A stretch of DNA of 64,000 bases from Holothuria scabra (lineage: Eukaryota; Echinodermata; Holothuroidea; Aspidochirotida; Holothuriidae): NCBI GenBank assembly GCA_037179385.1, contig CM074184.1:10992001-11056000 (forward strand), in the 5' to 3' direction. The position numbers and the translations under genes are program-made. Positions 1-10,236 of the stretch are shown piece after piece. Each line of letters opens with the position of its first letter. Position 1 is the first letter of the stretch. Below the pieces are notes generated by a model. The model did no database searches and was not told the DNA's origin. It was given only the letters and a program-made list of their open reading frames with translations.

Positions 1-35
1 ATTGGTCTGTCATGCATGACTCTATTCTAGACTGG

Positions 36-84
36 CTGAAAAGAACAGATACTACACATGATCTTAGCCAAAAGGCCGAGAAGC
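36..84 (-). pseudogene. U2 snRNA 5'-region fragment
   Basis: Read on the minus strand, this stretch aligns without gaps to nucleotides 4-52 of U2 snRNA as I remember the vertebrate sequence, with 47 of 49 positions identical. It includes the conserved 5' stem-loop (CTTCTCGGCCTTTTGGCTAAG) core and the branch-point recognition sequence GTAGTA. Similarity stops abruptly: positions 1-35, which should carry stem-loop II and the Sm site, do not match, and the first three U2 bases are also absent. It is therefore a truncated U2 copy or the U2-derived head of a retroposed repeat, not a working snRNA gene. The adjoining 12-bp palindrome GTCATGCATGAC lies where the match ends. Confidence 0.8.
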
Positions 85-1504
85 TGCTAAGCTACCATAA
101 CATCTTCGTGATAGCTGTTCCTAGGCTTTTCTTGTTAAATAGTGCGCACCCCCCTCCCCGCTTATACTGGTCCTCTAGGAAATCTATACCGTTATTTATA
201 TTTCCTTTCCGGAATACTATCTGAGTGGAGCGCCATCATCTTCGGCGCGGAACACCCTTCTGTTAGCATGGCTCAAAGCGGCTCATTGAGTAGGTTCATG
301 AAATTCAGAAATTTTTTCAAAACCTGTTATGTTTTCTTTACATACCCATGACAAATGGTCAAACTTAGGCAGTACCCACATTTTACATGCAAATAATTGC
401 TGTATGAGTGATAACTTGATGGTTTCATTATGTTTCCAGAAATTCGTGACCGGTCACTTTTTCAAATTATGTACAAAACCGTTACAGACCAGGACACCAC
501 AAAATTCAAAATTTTAACTTTTTCCGTAACTTTTGGATAAACTTTTGGAAACTTTTCCTATGGTAGTGCCCTTTAACACTCCCATTAGGTTATCACTACC
601 AACTCAATGAGCCTCTTTAAGTTTGTACGACGGAAGAATCCAAGCAATCTTAGGAAAAGATAACTGCAAAAAATGAGTAAATTGATCAAAAAATTACGAG
701 ATAAAATAAACCGGGTACCGTACCATTAGCATTTTCTGGCAAACCTTTGGGCATTGAATTGAAAATACCTTCACACCACTGGTTGGAAACTGGGCGTAAA
801 ACAACCGTCAGTGAGCACCAGGTCACCGGGAATGATAGCTGCTAGCCTGATTGAAAAATCACTTTTCTGTTTAGTTACACCTTATACCTTAGTCACCTCT
901 CCCCCTCCAAATCAACGTTTTCCAAATACGCGTGTTTATTAAGTTTTGGGTCAAAATAGGGTTGGGAAACCCCATGGCGACACCATTGTGTAAATACCTG
1001 CACACCCTCTCATCTGCCTATGAAAATTTAGCAATCAAAATCTCCCAAAATGATGCTGCAACTTTCGCCGGGAATCACCTCCACTCCGCCCCACCAGTAC
1101 CATCCCACCCCCCACCACGACAATATTTTTATAAGTTTTCGTTAAACAGCTTGAAGGTATTCGCGAATTTTAACATGAGAGTACATACAAGAAATCGTAC
1201 ACCAAAAACCAGATACCGGTATACGAAGTTACCCCATTGAGAACACTTGGAAACTATTCGTCGAATGTATTCTTTGGGAATAAACCTTATATGATGAATC
1301 AGGGCAACTGTTTTGGTAGGCCTTTGTTACCGGCGTCTTTTTTGTCTAAAAACGAGATCAAAGTGTAATAGATATTGTATCAGTGGTGCAAAAGGGTAAG
1401 TAGAGCAGGTTTTGAGAATTATGGGCCCAAAAGTTGACAACCATACACGAGTGCCTGAAAGGCCTTTTTGAGTTGCTAACTTGAATTCTTAGTTTGCGCC
1501 CTCT
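85..1504. other. non-coding stretch with repeat pieces
   Basis: No gene is visible. A single degenerate monomer of the GGAGCGCCACC repeat family sits near 225-250, and a SINE-like motif (GGTTGGAAACTGGG) near 780-800. Short open frames here have no recognisable family motifs. Confidence 0.6.
279..480 (+). repeat. dispersed repeat, copy 1
   Basis: Direct-orientation similarity to 42883-43070 in intron 6 of the ABCA gene: both contain the order CTCATTGAGT, TTCATGAAATTCA, CAATGACAAATGGTCAAA/ CATGACAAATGGTC and a final TTCGTGACC/TTTGTGACC. No coding sign; class unknown. Confidence 0.6.
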
Positions 1505-1640
1505 TAATTGGCAAGAGCAGCCGCTTCAAACTTATTTTGAAGCAACAGTTAAATCTCACAATTTCCTGTTTTCTCTTTATTTAGGACCTCAATATCACAT
1601 ATGAAGGTTAACCAAGTTATAACTTCCAGCATAGGCGTCG
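1505..1640 (+). repeat. dispersed repeat, related to intron 2 copies
   Basis: Shares TTATTTTGAAGCAACAG and a following 'aaccaag..gtga/ataacttc' block with 32830-32960, and the second block also with 30605-30730, all in the same orientation. Unclassified. Confidence 0.5.
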
Positions 1641-1741
1641 ATTTAAAGGGGGAGACCGGGGAACATCTCCTTTCCACTTTTTTGACTGGGGGGGGGGGGC
1701 ACTAACATAAAAGTCCCCTCATTTTTGTGACCTGAATGAAG

Positions 1742-2305
1742 CTTAAAGGCCCTGTTCTCTCACTCCAAACAGTACCAATTCTCCTAACCTTCTTACTGAA
1801 GCCCCTCCCACAATTTTCTGAAATTCAATCTCATCCAGACACAATCTCAGTTTATTGCTTCAGGGTGAGTATAGAGAAAACTCAATTTATATAATCAAAA
1901 CACTCTCAGTACCATACATGTTGTGTAACCCTTTACCGTTGTTTGGGTCCTTTTGGACACATGCGGAGAGCTCGGCTGTCACACATCTTTACTGTTTCAC
2001 GCGGAGCTCGAAACTGCGAGTAGCTACCCGAAAATTCGGCCACAAGAGCGGGAGAGACAATAGTTTAAGGTCACGGGGTCAACGGCCTACGGAAGCCGAT
2101 GCGGGGTGGGCTACGTCCGCTTTTCCGCCCAATCCCGAGGCGCGCAAATATGCCCCGATCGGAGCACAACGGTAAAGGGTTAATATAAGCTTTGGCACTC
2201 TGCATTGTTTGAATTAGCTGTCATCCAAAGAGCTGAGCCAATTGGGAATTTCGGTACCCGGGTGCCAAAACTGTACTTTGGGGTGAGAGGTGTGGCCCTT
2301 TAAAG
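1742..2305. mobile_element. TTAA-type inverted-repeat element carrying a nested MITE
   Basis: The ends form an imperfect inverted repeat: TTAAAGGCCCTG..CTCTCACTCCAAA on the left and the complement of TTTAAAGGGCC..CTCTCACCCCAAA on the right. TTAA lies at both edges (1743-1746 and 2300-2303), which fits TTAA-targeting (piggyBac-like) elements. Related left ends beginning TTAAAGG are at 6958, 17254 and 45665. There is no transposase, so it would be non-autonomous. The centre is interrupted by the separate element at 1928-2180. Confidence 0.5.
1928..2180. mobile_element. TA-flanked MITE (253 bp) inserted in an older repeat
   Basis: A perfect 15-bp terminal inverted repeat (ACCCTTTACCGTTGT at 1928-1942, its complement at 2166-2180) is bounded by TA on both sides (1926-1927, 2181-2182). 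The related repeat at 17255 continues uninterrupted through this point (GTGTAATTTAGC), so it shows the empty site with a single TA. This supports a TA target duplication of the Tc1/mariner type. The insert is more CpG-rich than its host and has no convincing protein. Confidence 0.75.
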
Positions 2306-3686
2306 TAAAGTACTACCAAAACAAACTACACATGTAATTTTTTAAGATACCTTCTACCAATTACGATCGATTTTCACAGTATCAACAATGGCACGATACT
2401 TGTGCTTGGCATTCCTTCCAGCATGGTTAGTTTGCAAATCCCACACATTTTCGCGCTCTTCGAGCACTTGCAATTGCAATCTTTCACCGTCAGTTGCATC
2501 TCAAGCATACATTATTCATCGATCCCCGCCGATTGGGTCAATTATTCGTGAGCATTGGCCAACAGGTAGGGTTACGGAGGAGCACATCATTCAAGAATTC
2601 AAAGAAAAGGAATCGTCAACGCTATTATGTGTTATGAAATCTGTAACCTATAGTGATTGAAGATGAAATTGGCAAACACATTAAAACGGAAATAAAAGTA
2701 TCTCGGTTAATAGTCTGTATGCAACTTTTTCCGGATAGTAAATGATTTCTAGTATAAAATTTCGACAAGCGCTCACTATGCATTCGCATAATGATTCTAC
2801 CATTCCGTATATAGACCGTTATCAGAGGAGTAAAATCACACAGAAGATGCTAGTAAGAAGACTCCAATCTAAAGTAAGAGGTACACCTCCACCCTCTGTC
2901 TGCAGATAGTGTATAGTGAGGTGTCTCTCGAAAGGATAGTCGACGTATCTTAATGTTTTGTATGTATCAACAATCTTACACCAGTACGCAACTGTGTCTC
3001 AGTAGCACCAGTGGGTACCACTCCCCTTCGATTTTTGGCATTTCCCGCAGTAAACTGAAGTATTGTTGCGATCAACCCATGGTTATTTTAACCATGTTCA
3101 TTACAAAGGGTTACTAAACTATCGGAACTTTTCCATATATCCTTCGCAAACTATCACAATTTTCGTTGTGCAAAATTCTGATCACAAACAGATCAATTCC
3201 AGATTCCGGATGACGGGAAACGGCACTTCCCGAATGAGATAAAAATGAAAAATGTTGCACATATTTTTGCCTTTTCGTGCAAAGACTAGAATAAAAGTGT
3301 CAATATTTGAGACTAGCACTTACAATTGTCACTTATAGTGTGGCGTAAAAGTACCCCTGTAAACACATTTCTGTTTTCTATAGAGGCTTTGCAATTACGT
3401 CACGGAATCGCCATGCTGGAGGACATTCATGTCAAATACACGTGGCTTTGTGCCGAATGCACTGCACATAGTGCATTGTGGTATGCACGGTGTGTACACA
3501 TTCAACGAGCAAGCGCGCCCAGTGTGGTTTACTATGTAGTTACATGTACTCCAACATGGCCGCTGGAGAGTATTATGACGTCATGCGAGAAGCCTCTATA
3601 CGTATGGACAAGACCATTTCAGTTTAAGGAGGGGAGAGAAGACTCTCTGCCCAAAGAAGCAATAGTACCCAAAAAGACTATCAAAG
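2306..3686. other. no gene seen
   Basis: AT-rich non-coding DNA. The 90-residue frame at 2388-2660 has no recognisable domain. Nothing else supported. Confidence 0.5.
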
Positions 3687-3975
3687 CGGAGCACACCGTC
3701 GGTTGGCGTGGAGCGTTGAAAATTTTGAAAAATCGTGACCCCGGCCCTCAGACAGCCTCAAATGGCATTCCCTCAAGCTTGTACGTAGAACCTAAACAGT
3801 CATTATTTTGTATTTTTATTCTGGCGGAAGGACAATCCAAGCGGAGAACTAGTTTAAGGGTGAACGGGTACGGTACACAGAATTGGAAAACTCGCAACCC
3901 CTCAAACAGCCGAAAATGTCGTTGTCCGAAAGAGCGGAGCGCCACCATTAGTTGGTGAGGGGCGTATGGAAAACT
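3687..3975 (+). repeat. degenerate units of the ~180-bp GGAGCGCCACC repeat
   Basis: Two copies of the unit core (AGCGGAGCAC..GGTTGGCGTGGAGCG at 3687 and AGCGGAGCGCCACCATTAG at 3932) followed by the family's 'aaaattttgaaaaat.gacccc..cagacagtc' text. Same family as 5240-6290. Confidence 0.65.
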
Positions 3976-4341
3976 TTAGAAATTGCAACCGGTAATAGCC
4001 AGACGGCCGGAAATAGCATTCATCAGGCAGTGACTCTAAGCCGTCCCTACTTTGTAACTCCTCTCCGAAGGATTAACTGGTGTGCGTACAATCGTTGGCC
4101 AGGAGCATGTAGGAAAGACAGTCGGAAATGGCCCGTATTCCAGAACCTGAAAGAGATCATCACTTTATATTTTCCCGGCCGCCTTTTTGCAATGAAATTA
4201 GGATAAGAATGAGCAAAATGATCACAAAAATTCTGTTTCCTAGAAAACTGCAAGAGTTATTTAGTGTGAAGAAGGGACAAAGTCGAGGAATATAACGGGA
4301 GGGTGTGATTAAGCAAACGTTTTACATCTAGTAATGGCTTT

Positions 4342-4680
4342 GTTTTTAGTTGCGGTGCCTGCCTTGCAGGCAACCGCAACTAATGCAGTTAGTATCGCGA
4401 AGTCAGTATCTGAATTTCCGGCACTTTATTTCTATCTCCTTCTAGATGCTTTGTAGTATCGAAATACGGTTTAGTGCAATTTGTAGGGACGGTACTTCTC
4501 TTTCGTGTTTTTTAAGTTTGGTGGAAATATGACTTTCGTGAGAGTGTAAAATTGGGGTTTTTTCATGTAAAATTTGCAAACGTGTTCTATTTTTAGTAAC
4601 AATCTTGCGGAACAAGACGAACGTCTAGACGAGTTGCGGTGCCGACGAACCAAGTCGTCTTATACTTTTAAGGTGATTTG
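4342..4680 (-). mobile_element. ~340-bp hairpin-ended non-autonomous element, fullest copy
   Basis: On the minus strand the element runs from a 5' part containing CACCGCAACTCGTCTAGACG (palindrome CGTCTAGACG) to a strong terminal hairpin (AGTTGCGGT-GCCTGC / GCAGGC-ACCGCAACT). Its 3' 271 bp recur at 9965-10236 and its 5' 69 bp at 13629-13700, both in the opposite orientation. Absence of long terminal repeats and the 3' hairpin are reminiscent of non-autonomous Helitron/Helentron-type elements, but I could not fix the ends or a target site. Confidence 0.6.
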
Positions 4681-5239
4681 ACGACTGTTAGCTACTAATA
4701 GCTTTTGGACTTTGGGCATGGACTCTACTACTGTAACAAAGAAGTATATTTGCCTTTTTAAACAGGATATTCAAGGAGGTTTCCCTTCATGGGCTACTTC
4801 ATTTTCTGTACAATTCGCGCCAACCTATGGTGACGCTCTGTTTAGAATAATCATCCTTCTTTCAGAGAGGTTGAATCCAACTCAATACCACAGAGTGCAC
4901 ACTCTAAAAACACTATGGTCAACTATGCACCGACTCAATGGTATGGTCAAAAAGTGACCAATTAATGGTTAGATCTGACCATAAATTAGTAAATTTTGAC
5001 CAAAGTTTGAGGTCAATGGTTTGACCATTGTTTAGGTCGGTGCATAGTTAATTAAATCAATGGTCAATTCGAGGCAAAGAGAGAAAATGAACGAACGATT
5101 TGGCTAAAAATTGAGGAAAATCGGCCCATGTTTGTACAGGGTTTAGACTGTTGGCCCAATCAGCCTGGGTTCCAGGGGACAAAGCCCTGGTAGGGATCCA
5201 TGGAGGGCTGGATACTTTTGTAGGGGGTGGCTGGAGTTT
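4681..5239. other. no gene seen
   Basis: Non-coding; a short cluster of repeated TGGTCAA/TTGACCA motifs at about 4915-5065 makes weak inverted repeats around the phrase 'actatgcaccgac/gtcggtgcatagt'. Confidence 0.45.
4918..5050. repeat. inverted repeat ACTATGCACCGAC
   Basis: AACTATGCACCGAC (near 4921) is matched in reverse complement by GTCGGTGCATAGTT (near 5037), with TGGTCAA/TTGACCA motifs between them. A fold-back of about 130 bp, probably a small MITE. Confidence 0.5.
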
Positions 5240-6290
5240 ACTATCTAAGCATAGCGCCACCATCAGTTGGCGCGGAGGGTGCAAAGAAAATTTTGGATTT
5301 TAAAACCTCCCAGATTGCTAGAAACGGCATTTTCCAGGTTTATTTGACTCTAATTCTGGTGAGAAGATTGTTTATTTTTCTAAGATTAAAACACCCTTTT
5401 GAGATACTGATTATCTCAGTTCATTACTCCACTGAACTATGTATCCTAGGATCGCAAATCCGGAATCCTGCTGAATGTTGCAAGCAGCTGTTCCAGTGCA
5501 CGCCTGAGTGAAGTATTTCCAGGGGCGTAGGGGAGCATTTCCCATTTGGAGTGCAAGATTTTTGCCCGAGAAATGTAATTCTGCCTGTATGACAGTCAAA
5601 GCGGGGCGCCACCACTGGTTGGCGCAGAGCGTCCAGAAAATTTGAAAATTCGTACCCCTCAGACAGTCAAAAATGACATTTCCCAGGCTTGAAAAGGGGA
5701 TCCAAGCAGTCACTTTTTTAAGTTACAATTGCAGATAAACGTACGTTCGTTCCAAACTAAAATTCAACCAGAAAGACTAAGCGGAGCGCCACCATTAGTT
5801 GGCGCGAAGCGTACAAAACATTTTCAAATATCCGACCTCTCAGACAGTTGAAATGGCATTTCCTGGGCTTATATGGGGATCTAAGCATTTGCAATTTGAG
5901 TTTCCTTTAAAAAAAAGGTTCACTTGAAACTTAAATTCTGCTATGAAGCGGTGTAATTGGAGCACCACCACAAGTTGGGAAGAAGCGTGAAGGAAATTTT
6001 GAAAAACCTGACCACTTCAGATAGTCAAAACCTTTGCTTATAGGGGGTCTTAGAAGTCACTAATTCGAGGGTCTGTTTGCACAAAAATTGTTCACTTGAA
6101 ACTAAAATGCTGCTAGGAAGACTGTCTGCGCGGAACTTCACCGCTGGTTGGCGCGAAGCGAATAGAAAATTTTGAAAAATCGGACCCCTGAGACAGTCGA
6201 AAATGACATTTCCCAGACTTATAGGGGGATCTAAGCAGTCGCTATTTGATCAGAAAATTACCAGATAAAATGTATCACTGCCAATCGATG
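5240..6290 (+). repeat. tandem array of ~180-bp units
   Basis: Unit cores occur at about 5250, 5600, 5780, 5957 and 6128, spacing about 175-182 bp; the first gap is about two units long, so one unit has decayed. Each has GCGCCACCATTAGTTGGCGC (a perfect 6-bp stem GCGCCA/TGGCGC with an 8-nt loop), then 'gaagcgt.caaaattttgaaaaat..gacccctcagacagtc.aaaatg.catttcccaggctta.agggggatctaagcagtc'. No protein reading is preserved across units, so this is a satellite-like repeat. Confidence 0.8.
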
Positions 6291-7998
6291 AATCCCGCAT
6301 CATTTCGACATTTCAACTTCCTACTATATCTGATTTTACTTTTGAAAAAATTAAGGCCTATGGGGATCTTATAGCAGTCGCTATTTTGATCAGAAGAATC
6401 AGATAAAATGTACCACTACCATTGGATGAAATGAAGTAGATGATTTTTCTTCTATTAGTAACACTTATTGACAGAATTGTCGCGTTACACGGTGTGTTGA
6501 AATGAATTTTCAAGCAGACTTACGGGAAGACATTCTCACCCTACATCATTAAATTATCGAAAATCAAATTACCCGATTCTCATAACCATTGCCCGTATTT
6601 GGCAATAGTTGCAATAGTTGAACAAATCACTTTAAAGAGAAAAATGGACTTTATGATGAATAAGTTAAACGTTTTCCTGATAACACCACAACTCCTGACA
6701 TAATTATAACAAACTAGAGAGTAATTAGCTCATAAATATCTTGAGAACTTTCCATTTCCGAAAAGAGCAAAGAGTTGAAACGAACGAGCCACTTAGCTAG
6801 AAATTTTCAGTTACGAAATGTCTTGAAATATTCAAATCTTCGTCCGTAAACCAACAATTTGACCCTCTGTGCACGGTCTAAATTTAGTGTCTACGTCACA
6901 TAACATAAGCTGATAAGGGTCAACTTATAGTAAGCAGAAAGTTGCAACTTCCTGTATTAAAGGGCCAAACTTTTCACGCCAAACTACAATATTGTATTGC
7001 AGACGGGTTGTTGGAATGATGAAATTCGTCTTCTACGGAATCTTTTACTCGACAGTTTATTCGTATTCATAGAACTTTCTTACTTATTGCTTTCATTAGG
7101 AAATCGTTTCATCAATTGCGAGTCATGGCCATACATAAACTTACTACAATGACAATATTTTCTTCCGTAGTAAAAGGACATCGTCAAAGAAGCGACAAAA
7201 AGTCCTTGCCATAGAATGTAATAAGAAACGTGTCTGGTTAATAATGTGATGACAGACGAATCGCAGCTAATAGCTATAAATTATAAACATCGACATTTTG
7301 GTATTCACGTTTCATTATAGGACCTAAAAATGGTGCAATGTATCTTTATGATTGATTACTGGATGGTTCGACACTCTGATTTGTGTAAGACAATATCGTT
7401 CAAGTTTGATTAAATGCTGAACTTACAAATAATTGGGGAAGGGATACTAGTGACGTTTATGAACGGGACTAATACCGGGGAGCTGCTACTAAAGGCAGCT
7501 AGTCCCCGCTGTGACCTTTTTTGAATATAGTTCTTCTGTCAATGCAACCATGGGACGACCCCCATGGTTTTTCACGGACACGGATGAGTGATATGTATGA
7601 CTTTGCAGAGAAGACAAAAGGTAGCACACCACCAATTCAAGGGGAATCCCGCCGAAGGAGGTTACCCTACGAATTTAACACCCTAGAAAAACTTTTTTTG
7701 GGGGGGGGGGGGAGGGAGATTAGACCATGTTAGTGAAGAGATGTGTTCAATTGTGATCTCTATGTGGTAGGAAAGTAGTTGAAGTAATCATTCAAAGAAA
7801 ATTGAAGGTATTTCAGGCATTTTTTGCAATGTATCCTCCGCGATGCAAAACGGCATTTTGAATGAGTCAAAAAACAGGAACCTGACTACTCTATTATACA
7901 GGCCCTCCTAGCGCGAACTCAACATCGTGTAGGCAAGTAATGGTGGTGTTAGTAAAAGAGGGGCAGCAGACCCACTTACCAGAAGTTGTTCATCCTTT
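6291..7998. other. non-coding Helitron-flank DNA
   Basis: No gene. Includes the repeated block 7000-7475 (see its entry), a TTAAAGG element end near 6958 and a run of 13 G near 7696. Confidence 0.5.
7000..7475 (-). repeat. diverged block shared with 11846-12390
   Basis: About 475 bp matches 11846-12390 in the same orientation (e.g. GGTTGTTGGAATGATGAAAT versus GGTGGTTGGAATGATGAAAT, TTCTTCCGTAGTA, GATGACAGACGAATCGC). As both copies lie on the same side of minus-strand Helitron coding pieces, it is probably part of the same Helitron family, downstream of its truncated gene. Strand is assigned by that inference. Confidence 0.6.
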
Positions 7999-9561
7999 TC
8001 AAAACGTGTCTTCCTTTCCTAAGTCATTGTTGTGTATCTTGATATCCTCATTTTCTATCAGCCAGCGAGCAGCAAGAACAACAGTTCTAGGCCTAACATT
8101 TTCAGGAAAAAAAGCCGTTTTATAACTTAATTTCCTCTTAAATTTGACAGGAATTTCTTGGCTCTCTTCAAGTCTTATAGGTAAAGTTTTAATTGTTGCC
8201 ACCACATCAGACGGGACATTAACAACATTTCCCTTAATACTAAATTGCCCTCCTCGAGGAAGCTCACGTGACTGCATAAAAAGGTGTTCGCAAAGCGACC
8301 AACCTTTCTTCAAGACGATGTAATTTCAATCCTTCTGGTATCTCATACATTTTCATATTATTATCTCGACTTAATAACGGAACTCTGCCTTCTTTTATAT
8401 ATTTTAAACAGGTTTTACAGACCCATCCTTTATCTATGCCTTCTTCCTGCTTACAAATATTGGTATTTCTACTAAATCTAACTAAATTCACCCACAGTGC
8501 ACATTCTTTACACCATAACTGCTCACAATAAAAGCAAACATATGTAGGCCCCTCCATAATTTTATTCCAAAAGCGATGTTGCAATTCTCTAATTGGACTC
8601 TCCTCTTCTTTTCTAAATTGACGCTTACGTATTTGTTCTCTAAGCATCATTTTAGTACTATCACTTGCAATACCCAAACTACGTTTTATCACAAAACCTT
8701 TATTTTCCCAACATTTATACCTGTCTTCAGTCACTCCCATAGACCCTTTCACTAATATATGATTACTCCCCTCATTTAAACAAACATCTGCCCTCTTCAC
8801 ATAACTTTGCATTGACATTTGATTACGCTCCTCTTCAAATAAAATGTCTCCTCTTTTCAATATGCTACATTTAACACCGAAAAATCCATCACTATGTTCA
8901 TTAACACAACCCCTCTTCAACCAATTCTCTATAACGCTGCTCTCATGTACAGACTCATTATCTTCTATTTCCAACACTACGTCATAATGTACTCCACCTG
9001 TATTGACTAAATAAATGGCACGTTTTTCCCGATTAACTACACAATGAAGTTACAATGACTTGTCTTAAATAAAAATGATTATCTTCTACCCCTGTAACCA
9101 GTAATGCCAAACACCGAAAAAACAATTACCATCCCCACGTACTTTTCTCACACGAATCGGCCTACTCTCAACTGAAACACATTTTCCTATTTCAATAGAC
9201 GGCAAATCAAACCCCCCAGTTTTCACAAAACCATTTTTGAATCTATCAACACAAGCTTCCTAAACATTATTTCTCTCCAACAGCTATCAACAACGAAAAA
9301 ATAAAATGTACATGTAGATCTTTCGGAACGTATAAATAATACATCACGATCGTCATGTTCCCTACTTTCCCCCATCATCACACCTCTGACTTTTTTCACA
9401 TTCACTAGACCTTTTTTTTTTGGTTTGTTCCCAACTCTGATATCATCATTTTTCTCCTCTTCATAACTTTTATCTTGAAATTCACCCCCATACTTTCTTT
9501 TTCTTTGTTGCCAACCTTTCCTTTCTAAATTAAAAATCTTTGAACGGCCCTTCTTAGGCAT
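7999..9561 (-). pseudogene. broken Helitron Rep/helicase gene, N-terminal part with OTU-like protease segment
   Basis: On the minus strand, a lysine/arginine-rich start (ATG at 9561, MPKKGRSK) is followed by an OTU-type cysteine-protease-like segment: GDGNCFF with the candidate nucleophile Cys at 9124-9122, then NTGGVHYDVV with the candidate His at 8989-8987. Next come a cysteine cluster (C-x2-C-x4-C-x2-C, later C-x2-C), a segment LHRLEERLVALRTPF, then ELPRGGQFSIKGNVVNVP and RPRTVVLAARWL, the text that precedes and begins the Helitron_like_N region of Helitron replicases. The HUH nuclease and the helicase are missing, so the 3' part is lost. Lesions: a T-run one base short just after the OTU Cys, a T-run one base long near 8283 (the frame moves between RTPF and MQSREL), and further frame changes and a stop between about 9280 and 9150. 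OTU domains are known in some animal Helitrons/Helentrons. A dead copy. Confidence 0.8.
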
Positions 9562-9968
9562 TGTAATATTCTCCACATAATTTTAAACTTTAAAATAACA
9601 AATTTACCATAACCAGACACCTTGATATAACACAAATACTAATTCGCCAACTCGTACAAATAATATTTACCTACCAATAACAATGTTTCCCTCCAACAGA
9701 AACATACTTTGTGAATATTGTCGTTAGTGTGAGAAATTCACACAGCCCTTTAAAGTCACAAAAAACAGTGAACAAAACTCCTCTAAACTATCAAACTTTT
9801 TACTTCACCGCAATCCCGACCATGCCACTTGAAAAGAATAAATCCCTACAAAGAAATCCTCATATAAATACACAAAATTCACTAAACACCAATCTGTAAT
9901 GAAATAAAAAAAAACAACTAAAATGGTGGCGCCCTTTTCCCCAGAGTACATACGGACCTGGTTTTTCC
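9046..9968 (-). repeat. left arm of an inverted Helitron pair
   Basis: This arm (5' flank plus start of the Helitron gene, minus strand) matches 10231-10985 on the plus strand. Shared landmarks from the outer end inwards include ACCTGGTTTTT/AAAAACCAGGT, the 'ccccagagtac' block, GTATTTATATGAGGATTTCT, GTTGGAGGGAAACATTGTTA, the AAGAAGGGCCG start codon region and GACGATCGTGATGTATTATT. The left arm carries about 170 bp in front of the OTU Cys that the right arm lacks. Confidence 0.8.
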
Positions 9969-10236
9969 GCAAGATTGTTACTAAAAATAGAACACGTTTC
10001 CAAATTTTACATGGAAAAAACCCAAATTTTACACTCTCACGAAAGTCATACTTCCACCAAAACTTAAAAACACGAGAGAGAAGTATCATCCCTACAAATT
10101 GCACTAAACCGTATTTCGATACCACAAAGCATCTAGAAGGAGATAGAAATAAAGTGCCGGAAATTCAGAGATTGACTTCGCGATAGTAACTGCATTAGTT
10201 GCGGTTGCCTGCAAGGCAGGCACCGCAACTAAAAAC
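9965..10236 (+). mobile_element. hairpin-ended repeat between the two Helitron arms
   Basis: Inverted copy of 4342-4612, starting TTCCGCAAGATTG and ending in the hairpin AGTTGCGGTTGCCTGCAAGG..CACCGCAACT. The 5' 69 bp of the fuller copy are missing here. It forms the whole spacer between the head-to-head Helitron arms. Confidence 0.75.

Noticed and set aside
1..84. functional U2 snRNA gene
   Set aside because: Only nucleotides 4-52 match; the Sm site and 3' stem-loops are absent.
3326..3958. 210-residue open frame, plus strand
   Set aside because: It runs through degenerate GGAGCGC repeat units and has no domain, splice context or compositional sign of coding; long frames arise by chance in this CpG-containing repeat.
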